Source of the DNA: Rhodothermales bacterium
Lineage (GTDB): Bacteria; Bacteroidota; Rhodothermia; Rhodothermales; JANQRZ01
Assembly: GCA_028284265.1 (NCBI GenBank)
Contig: JANQRZ010000006.1
Location: 1-64,000, forward strand
Reading direction: 5' to 3'
DNA: 64,000 nt
The position numbers and the translations under genes are program-made. Under the pieces are notes generated by a model, which did no database searches, was not told the origin of the DNA, and saw only the letters and a list, made by a program, of their open reading frames with translations. Numbering within the stretch: the first letter of the stretch is position 1; every line of letters begins with the position of its first letter. This document shows positions 54,401-61,159 of this stretch, piece by piece.

Positions 54401-55141
54401 CTACATCCGCTGGTTGGTCGGCATGACGAGGACTTCGTGGACCGTCGCGCGCGGCGGGGCAGTGAGGGCGTAGCGAATCGCCTCGGCGATGTCTTCGCTC
54501 TCCAGCGGCGTCGCGTCGAACTTCGACTTTGCCTGATACTCCTCATCGGCAATCGAGTTGGACAGCTCGGTCGCTACGGCACCGGGCTCGATACAGGTCA
54601 CGCGGATGCCGTACTTGGGGCCTAGCTCCATCCGCAACCCCTCGGAGAACGCCGTCACGGCAAACTTGGTCGCGCAGTAGACGGCCCCGCCCATGAACAC
54701 GCGGCGGCCCGCGACGGATGACACGTTGACGATGTGCCCGCCCTCTTGCTCGACGAAATGCGGCAGCGCGGCGGCGGTGCAGTAGAGCACCCCGTTGATG
54801 TTGACACTCACCATCTGCTCCCACTCGTCCACGCGGGCGTTCTTGACGAACGAGAGCGGCATCACGCCCGCGTTGTTGATGAGCACATCGAGTCGCCCGA
54901 AGGCGTCGAGAGTTTGGTCGACGAGACGCTGGCAGGCCGCGCGGTCGGTTACGTCGGCTTCGACGACGAGGGCGCGGCCACCGGCAGATTCGATCTCGCC
55001 TTTGAGCGCTTCGAGGCGGGCGGCGCGACGGGCGGCGAGGGTGACGGCGGCTCCTTCTTGGGCGAGGAGGCGGGCCGTGGCTTCGCCAATGCCGGACGAG
55101 GCTCCGGTGATGATGATGGCGTGGTCGGAGAGCTTGGACAT
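54401..55141 (-). CDS. Classical short-chain dehydrogenase/reductase
   Basis: The 246-aa protein shows the cofactor motif TGASSGIGEA, NNAGVMP, the catalytic Ser in NVSSVAGRR and YCATK (YxxxK). The Arg pair ARRAAR after strand 2 favours NADP(H). Motifs such as EPGAVATELSN are typical of YdfG-like SDRs that oxidise 3-hydroxy acids or reduce carbonyls. The substrate is not predictable. It is monocistronic, divergent from the second beta-helix protein. Confidence 0.92.
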   Translation of the reverse strand: MSKLSDHAIIITGASSGIGEATARLLAQEGAAVTLAARRAARLEALKGEIESAGGRALVVEADVTDRAACQRLVDQTLDAFGRLDVLINNAGVMPLSFVKNARVDEWEQMVSVNINGVLYCTAAALPHFVEQEGGHIVNVSSVAGRRVFMGGAVYCATKFAVTAFSEGLRMELGPKYGIRVTCIEPGAVATELSNSIADEEYQAKSKFDATPLESEDIAEAIRYALTAPPRATVHEVLVMPTNQRM

Positions 55142-55164
55142 GATACGCGGGGGTGAGAGGGACT

Positions 55165-55189
55165 AGATAGGTCGATGTCAGGCCTATCT
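55165..55189. promoter_or_regulatory. Inverted repeat AGATAGG-N11-CCTATCT in a divergent promoter region
   Basis: A perfect 7-bp inverted repeat with an 11-base spacer lies about 25 bases upstream of the SDR start and 90 bases upstream of the beta-helix protein. It may be a repressor site for one or both. Confidence 0.4.
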
Positions 55190-55280
55190 CAGACGGCCAT
55201 TTTACGCATCGTGATCCTCGACACCCATCTTTCGCGATTGGATGAGCAAATCCCTCTTCCATCAAAGCCATCCGACCATC

Positions 55281-58200
55281 ATGAACTGGTACGCTCTGCT
55301 GGGACTGCTCCTCTGTGGGCTGCTCGCTCTTCCCACGGCGACCGCGCAGGAACGCAACGCGCTGGACACGCCCAGCTTCGATCTCCCCCACGAACGCTAC
55401 CGGGTGGTCCCCGGCGAGGAACGCCTCGTGCTCACACTCGAGGGCCTTGCTGAAGCGCGTGCCTTAGCGGCGTCCAAGCCGCGCGTCATCGTAGCACCCC
55501 GACCTGCCAACACGCCGCGCCGCACGCCACGCACGCCGGAGTTCCGCAATGGCGCAACCGTGTTCACGGTAAATAGCGCCTTTGACGACGCGGAAGACAC
55601 CGATCCGGGTGACGGGGCATGCGATGCAGATCCCTTCGGCGATTGTACGCTCCGCGCCGCAATCCAAGAAGCGAACGCCACGCCCGGCCCCGTCATCATC
55701 GAGTTCGACATCAACTTTGCCCCACCCGGCGGCGTGCTCGCACCCGGTGTCTTTCGGATTACGCTCGACTATGACGGCTCCGATGCGAACACCGACGTCG
55801 ACCCTCTACCCGTCATCGCTGGCTTCAACTACACGATCGACGGCCTGACCCAGTCCGGTGCGTCATGTGGCAACCTTGCAACGGGCACGAAGCACGACCT
55901 CCGCATTGTCCTCGACGGTAGCAACCTCGTCGCAGGCAATGGGATCCACGTGTCGGGCGACGGTTTCACCGTGCGCGGCCTCGTCGTCCAGAATTTTGGC
56001 TTCGGATTCGACGCTGGGATTTTCATCCCGTCCTCCGACGCGCTCGTTGAGTGCAACTACGTGGGAACCGACTATACGGGTGAAACTTCCGCGGGTAACG
56101 CCATTGGGATTTACAGCGGCGGCACGATCCAGAACAACCTCGTCAGCGGCAACTTCAATACCGGCATCTACGTCCGCCCGTTCTCCTCGACCACCGTGTC
56201 CGGCAACCTCGTCGGCTCGGACGCCGACGGCAACCAGCCGCTCGGCAACGGTAGCACCGGCATCCATGTCTCCGGCGATGGCAACACCCATATCATCACG
56301 ACCAACCTGGCTTCAGCCAACGTCAACTTCGGCATCACGCTCACAGACGACTTTCTGTTCGGAGACCCCGCGCCTGCGAATACGACGCTGACCAACAACA
56401 CGGTCGGCCTGACCCGCAACCGCGGCGTCGGTCCCGGCGGCATGGGCAACGGCTTTTCCGGCATCAGCGTTAACAGCGAGGCAACCAACAACGACATTGG
56501 GTTGCCGGGGAGCGGACAGGGCAATTTCGTCGGCAACAATGCTAGCGCGGGCATTTTTGTCTCTGGAAGCGGCACCAATGACAACCGCATCCGGGGCAAC
56601 ACCGTCGGCCTTTCGTTAGCTGGAAACGCAGCCCCCAACGGGTTCGGCGTCCGTGTGGATGGACCGATCAGAACCATCATCGGTGGCTTGGCACCGGGCG
56701 AGGGCAACATCATCAGTGGCAACGTCAACAGTGGGATCTACAACATCGGCTTCAACGCTACGCGCATCGAGGGCAACATCATCGGCCTGAACGCCAACGG
56801 CGACGCACGCCCCAACGGTCAGGTCGGCAGCGGCCTCCTCAACAGCGGCATTGACCTAGACGGCTTCATCCAGCCGGTCCGGGGCAACACCATCTCCGGC
56901 AACAACGGCTCGGGCCTCCGCATCGTGACGAGTATCAACCGTTCAGGTGGCGAACGTCCGCACGGTGAAAACGGGAGCAACGCGCAGGTGCAGGGCGGAT
57001 CCATCTCCATTATCGACAACTTCATCGGCACCACGCCCGACGGCTCCGCCGCTCGGCCCAACGTCGAGAGTGGCCTCGTCCTCGGCATCCCCGCCTCGTT
57101 CGGCTTCGTCTCGGGCAATACCATCTCCGGCAACACCGACACCGGCATCTTCCTCACCGAAGATGTCCAGCAGGTTGTGATCGAGAACAACTTCGTCGGC
57201 ACCAACGCAGCGGGGGCGGACCTCGGCAACGGACTGCCCGGTGGCGACGGCCTCGCGGGCATCTTCTGTAGCAGCGCCACGCGCGTACGCATCGGGCAGA
57301 ACTTCTCGCCCAACCGCATCCGCTTCAACGGCGGCGACGGCATCTTCCTCGGCAACAACTGCGAGGACATCTCGATTGTCGGCAACATCATCCGCAACAA
57401 CGATGGCCTCGCGGTGGACCTCGCTCCGAACGGCCCCAACCCGAACGACACGGGTGACGGCGACACCGGGGCCAACGACCAGCTCAACTACCCCGTCATC
57501 GTCTCTGCCGAGAACGATGGGAGCAACTCGATCATCGAGTGGACGCTCAACGCCGAGGCGAATACGACCTACGAACTACTCTTCTGCCGGACGACCACGC
57601 CCGACCCGTCCGGTTTCGGCGAATGCCCCAACCCGAATGCCTTGGCGACGGTCACAACCAACAGCACCGGCAACATCAGCGGTACGGAGACCCTCGGGGC
57701 CGGAGCCTATCCGGCGGGCATCTTCGTGACGGCCAATGCGACGGAGGTGATCGGGCCGTTCCGGCCGAATGACTACCGCGCCACGAGCGAGTTCGCTGCC
57801 GCGGTCGAGGTCATCGACACAAACCTCCCGCCGCTCACTGTCACCATAACCCCAACCAACCCGCCACCGCCCGTCGTACTGGAGCGCGGCGACGATGTGT
57901 TCTTCGACATCACTTTTATAGTTGGGCCGACCGGGCCTTCAAGCTTCGAGTTCTGGACCGAGGCGGTGCTGCCGAACAACTCCGTGCGAAGTCCACTCAT
58001 CGGACCGAGCACGATCAACGTGACGCCGCCCGCGACGGTGACGCTGCCGTTCAGCCAGCGGGTGCCGAACATCGCGCCGTTCGGGAGCTACACCTACCGC
58101 GCCGAGGCGGGCACGTTCCCGAGCACGGTGCTGGACTCGGACAGTTTCGCGGCGGAGATCGTGCCAGGGCGCGAGACGGGACCGGGCGACTGGCAAGCGT

Positions 58201-58559
58201 TCGACGCGGAGGGGCAGTTGCTCGATGGGTCTCGGAGCTACGACTTCCGCGACACGGATAGGATCGACGAAGTCGCATCGAGCGAGGCCCTACCGACGGA
58301 GGCGTCACTGTCGGGCGCGTACCCCAACCCGTTCAGCCGACAGGCGACGGTGGGCTTCGCGCTGCCAGAGGCGCAGCGCGTGACGCTGGCAGTCTACGAT
58401 GTGCTAGGCCGCGAGGTGGCGGTGCTCGTCGACAGCGAGGTGGCAGCGGGTCGTCACGCGGCGGTACTCGATGGCTCGGGCTTGCCGAGCGGGGTGTACC
58501 TCGTGCGGCTCACAGCGGGTGGCGTGATGCAGACCGAGCAGATCACCCTCGTCCGCTAG
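55281..58559 (+). CDS. Giant secreted right-handed beta-helix protein with CSLREA-like domain and T9SS sorting tail, paralogue
   Basis: ATG 55281 (MNWYALLGLLLCGLLALPTATAQ) gives 1092 aa and a proper signal peptide; the track ATG 13 codons upstream is less likely. A CSLREA-like motif (DCTLRAAIQEANA) is at ~residue 132. The parallel beta-helix (~180-740) has units such as IEGNIIGLNANGDARPNG. The module ENDGSNSIIEWTLNAEANTT is identical to one in the 24651 protein. A CARDB-like domain and type-A sorting tail (YPNPFSRQATVGFALPE) follow. It lacks the N-terminal jelly-roll of its paralogue. Adhesion or polysaccharide binding is likely. Confidence 0.88.
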   Translation: MNWYALLGLLLCGLLALPTATAQERNALDTPSFDLPHERYRVVPGEERLVLTLEGLAEARALAASKPRVIVAPRPANTPRRTPRTPEFRNGATVFTVNSAFDDAEDTDPGDGACDADPFGDCTLRAAIQEANATPGPVIIEFDINFAPPGGVLAPGVFRITLDYDGSDANTDVDPLPVIAGFNYTIDGLTQSGASCGNLATGTKHDLRIVLDGSNLVAGNGIHVSGDGFTVRGLVVQNFGFGFDAGIFIPSSDALVECNYVGTDYTGETSAGNAIGIYSGGTIQNNLVSGNFNTGIYVRPFSSTTVSGNLVGSDADGNQPLGNGSTGIHVSGDGNTHIITTNLASANVNFGITLTDDFLFGDPAPANTTLTNNTVGLTRNRGVGPGGMGNGFSGISVNSEATNNDIGLPGSGQGNFVGNNASAGIFVSGSGTNDNRIRGNTVGLSLAGNAAPNGFGVRVDGPIRTIIGGLAPGEGNIISGNVNSGIYNIGFNATRIEGNIIGLNANGDARPNGQVGSGLLNSGIDLDGFIQPVRGNTISGNNGSGLRIVTSINRSGGERPHGENGSNAQVQGGSISIIDNFIGTTPDGSAARPNVESGLVLGIPASFGFVSGNTISGNTDTGIFLTEDVQQVVIENNFVGTNAAGADLGNGLPGGDGLAGIFCSSATRVRIGQNFSPNRIRFNGGDGIFLGNNCEDISIVGNIIRNNDGLAVDLAPNGPNPNDTGDGDTGANDQLNYPVIVSAENDGSNSIIEWTLNAEANTTYELLFCRTTTPDPSGFGECPNPNALATVTTNSTGNISGTETLGAGAYPAGIFVTANATEVIGPFRPNDYRATSEFAAAVEVIDTNLPPLTVTITPTNPPPPVVLERGDDVFFDITFIVGPTGPSSFEFWTEAVLPNNSVRSPLIGPSTINVTPPATVTLPFSQRVPNIAPFGSYTYRAEAGTFPSTVLDSDSFAAEIVPGRETGPGDWQAFDAEGQLLDGSRSYDFRDTDRIDEVASSEALPTEASLSGAYPNPFSRQATVGFALPEAQRVTLAVYDVLGREVAVLVDSEVAAGRHAAVLDGSGLPSGVYLVRLTAGGVMQTEQITLVR

Positions 58560-58582
58560 CTGCAACGAAGCGTAGACAGATC

Positions 58583-58614
58583 AGCGGCGTTCCTTCGGTC
58601 GAGGGGACGCCGCT
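58583..58614 (+). terminator. Intrinsic-type terminator after the beta-helix gene
   Basis: AGCGGCGTTCCTTC, loop GGTC, then GAGGGGACGCCGCT is a 14-bp stem with two G-U pairs, 23 bases after the stop, followed by TTGGCT. It has the same 14-4-14 geometry as the hairpin at 162-193. Confidence 0.75.
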
Positions 58615-58696
58615 TTGGCTAGGACTGCGATGGACAGGCGGAGCATGGGCCGGGAGCCAGAGGCGCTACCGGATTGCGCCAGAAGCACTGCCAACA

Positions 58697-58712
58697 AATC
58701 AATTTATTGATT
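58697..58712. promoter_or_regulatory. AT-rich palindrome AATCAATTTATTGATT
   Basis: Two perfect 7-bp arms are separated by TT, in the only strongly A/T-rich patch of this high-GC region (58694-58718), about 135 bases upstream of the FG-GAP/Cys-rich gene. The rest of the 287-base gap (58560-58846) holds the terminator and no gene. It is a likely operator or UP-like element. Confidence 0.45.
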
Positions 58713-58846
58713 CTTTACGGCTTATCCTAGCTGGCTGGCTCTTTCGTGGTTTGTACCCGCGGCGTAACGCTGCCGTAGTGCGTGCTGCTTCACCGTGCGT
58801 GACGCTGCTCCAGCGTCGCCTCTTACCCCTTCCTACCCGGACTCCC

Positions 58847-60958
58847 ATGACTCTCATGACGCTGCTCCGCGGGCCGCTCCTGGCCGCAACCCTCGCCTTG
58901 CTTCTACTCCCCGCGCTGGCGGCTCAGGCCGACACCCCGGCTGCTACCGACGATCCACCCGCTGCACTCCAGGCGGCGGTGGAGGCCGCAGCGGCAGAGG
59001 CCGGGCAGCCGGTCCCCGGCGGGCTGGCCGAGGCCATCGCCGCGACGTTCAGCGAGGAGCAGAAGCTCACCGCCAGCGATGCGGACGCGTTCGATCAGTT
59101 CGGCAACGCGGTGGCGCTCTCCGGCGACCGTGCCATCGTCGGGGCACTCGGCAACGACGATGCAGGCTTGAACTCAGGCGCGGCCTATGTCTTCGCCTTC
59201 GACGGCTCCACCTGGACCGAAGAACAGAAACTCACCGCCAGCGATGCGGACGCGGAGGACCTCTTCGGCAACGCGGTGGCGCTCTCCGGCGACCGTGCCC
59301 TCATCGGGGCTGGTCTCAACGACGATGCAGGCAGCGGTTCGGGCGCGGCCTACGTCTTCGCCTTCGACGGCTCCACCTGGACCGAAGAACAGAAGCTCAC
59401 CGCCAGCGATGCGAACGCGGAGGACCTCTTCGGCGCCTCAGTGGCGATCTCCGGCGACCACGCCCTCGTCGGGGCCACCTCCGACGACGATGGAGGCTTC
59501 AACTCGGGCGCGGCCTACGTCTTCGCCTTCGACGGTTCCATCTGGGCCGAGGAGCAGAAGCTCACCGCCAGCGATGCGGACGCGGGCGATCAGTTCGGCC
59601 AGTCCGTGTCGCTCTCCGGCGACCGCGCCCTCGTCGGGGCCATCGGCGACGGCGATGCAGGCTCGTTCTCGGGCGCGGCCTACGTCTTCGCCTTCGACGG
59701 TTCCACCTGGGCCGAGGAGCAGAAGCTCACCGCCAGCGATGCGGATGAGTTCGCTCAGTTCGGCTTCTCAGTGTCGCTCTCCGGCGACCGCGCCCTCGTC
59801 GGGGCCATCGGCGACGACGATGCAGCCTCCGGCTCGGGCGCGGCCTACGTCTTCGAAGCGGCTGCCTCGCTGTGCGAGCCGGGCACGTTCAGCGCCACCG
59901 GCTTCGCGCCGTGCATGGACGCCCCCCCCGGCTCTTTTGTCGCCACCGAAGGCGCGACCGAGGCCACGCCCTGTGACCCCGGCTTCTTCCAGCCGGACGC
60001 CGGGCAGACCGCCTGCCTCGCAGCTCCTGCCGGCCGCTTCGTCGCCGAGGCGGGAGCGGAGTTCGCCACAGACTGTGCCCTCGGCACCTTCCAGCCCGAC
60101 ACCGGACAGACCGCCTGCCTCCTCGCCCCCTTCGGCTTCTACGTCGATTTCACGGGAGCCGCAGCGGCCACCGTCTGCCCCGAGGGCCTCACCACCCAGA
60201 TGGCCGGCTCCACCAGCCTCGACGACTGCGTCCCCCCGCCCTCGTTCGACCTGACGGCGACCAACACCGATCCGGCGGGCGCGACCATCATCGTCCCGCA
60301 GGGCAGCTCCGTCACGGTGGCCTACACCATCAAGAACAACACGCCCAGCCCCGAGGTCGGCGACCTCTGGTTCACGATCGTCATGAACGGCGAGACGGTG
60401 GCGCAGAACCTGATCCGTTCAGGGCTGCTGATGCCGGGCACGATGCTCTCGAACTCGTTCGTGCAGAACGTACCGGTCAACGCGCCGGTGGGGACATACA
60501 CGTACCGCGTGCGGCTGGGGAGCTTCCCGGATGGCATCCAGGACGAGGTGGTGTTCACGGCCGAGGTCACGCCGTCGGGCGAGCGCGGGGCGGGCGGCGC
60601 AACGACGTGGTCGGTGACGGTGTTGGGTGAGGACGACGTGGTCGAGCCAGCGTCGTCGGAGACCGCCCCTGCCACTTCAAGCGAGGCACTGCCAGAGGTC
60701 GTGACACTCGCCGGTACCTATCCCAACCCGTTCAGCCGGAATGCGACGGTGGCCTTCACGCTGCCAGAGTCGCAGCAGGTGACGCTGGCGGTGTACGACG
60801 TGCTGGGCCGCGAGGTAGCGCGGCTGGTGGACGGTAAGGTGGAGGCGGGGCGGCACGAGGCCGTGCTCGACGGAGCAGGCTTGCCGAGCGGGGTCTACCT
60901 TGTGCGGCTGGCAACGGGCAGCGTGAGCCAAACCGAGCGGCTCACACTTGTGCGCTAG
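58847..60958 (+). CDS. Secreted FG-GAP-repeat protein with ephrin-receptor-like Cys-rich domain and T9SS sorting tail
   Basis: ATG 58847 (MTLMTLLRGPLLAATLALLL) gives 703 aa; the track start 32 codons upstream is less likely. Residues ~70-340 are five tandem FG-GAP-like repeats (EEQKLTASDAD ... GAAYVFAFDGSTW). Residues ~340-465 form a Cys-rich region (CEPGTFSATGFAPCMDAP, CDPGFFQPDAGQTACLAAP, TVCPEGLTTQ), like the GCC2/GCC3 or ephrin-receptor repeats of eukaryotic receptors. A CARDB-like domain (VAYTIKNNTPSPEVGDL) and a type-A sorting tail (YPNPFSRNATVAFTLPE) follow. It is predicted to be a surface adhesin. Confidence 0.87.
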   Translation: MTLMTLLRGPLLAATLALLLLPALAAQADTPAATDDPPAALQAAVEAAAAEAGQPVPGGLAEAIAATFSEEQKLTASDADAFDQFGNAVALSGDRAIVGALGNDDAGLNSGAAYVFAFDGSTWTEEQKLTASDADAEDLFGNAVALSGDRALIGAGLNDDAGSGSGAAYVFAFDGSTWTEEQKLTASDANAEDLFGASVAISGDHALVGATSDDDGGFNSGAAYVFAFDGSIWAEEQKLTASDADAGDQFGQSVSLSGDRALVGAIGDGDAGSFSGAAYVFAFDGSTWAEEQKLTASDADEFAQFGFSVSLSGDRALVGAIGDDDAASGSGAAYVFEAAASLCEPGTFSATGFAPCMDAPPGSFVATEGATEATPCDPGFFQPDAGQTACLAAPAGRFVAEAGAEFATDCALGTFQPDTGQTACLLAPFGFYVDFTGAAAATVCPEGLTTQMAGSTSLDDCVPPPSFDLTATNTDPAGATIIVPQGSSVTVAYTIKNNTPSPEVGDLWFTIVMNGETVAQNLIRSGLLMPGTMLSNSFVQNVPVNAPVGTYTYRVRLGSFPDGIQDEVVFTAEVTPSGERGAGGATTWSVTVLGEDDVVEPASSETAPATSSEALPEVVTLAGTYPNPFSRNATVAFTLPESQQVTLAVYDVLGREVARLVDGKVEAGRHEAVLDGAGLPSGVYLVRLATGSVSQTERLTLVR
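59054..59857 (+). repeat. Tandem DNA repeat, 165-bp period, about 4.9 copies
   Basis: Copies start at 59054, 59219, 59384, 59549 and 59714, exactly 165 bases (55 codons) apart. They share long identical stretches such as GAGCAGAAGCTCACCGCCAG. They code the FG-GAP-like blades. Such uniform spacing and high identity favour copy-number change by recombination. Confidence 0.9.
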
Positions 60959-60982
60959 CCTCAACAGGCGACTCAATTCTAA

Positions 60983-61013
60983 GCGGGGCGGGCTTCTTCG
61001 GAGTCTGCCCCGC
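60983..61013 (+). terminator. Terminator-type hairpin after the FG-GAP/Cys-rich gene
   Basis: GCGGGGCGGGCTTC and GGAGTCTGCCCCGC form a 14-bp stem with three G-U pairs around a TTC loop; an alternative fold has a UUCG tetraloop. Outer arms TCAACAG and CTGTTGA can extend it. It starts 25 bases after the stop and there is no T-tract. Confidence 0.6.
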
Positions 61014-61159
61014 GCTGTTGACGACAGCCAAGAGGTCGCTCCCGTATCTCCTGGCACACCGATGGTCCACCACCACCACCCATAGCGTACGGATCAAGGA
61101 CGGCACGCAGAGAGCGCAGCCGACTAGCACCGCAACGATCAACCGCGACGAGGTATCCC

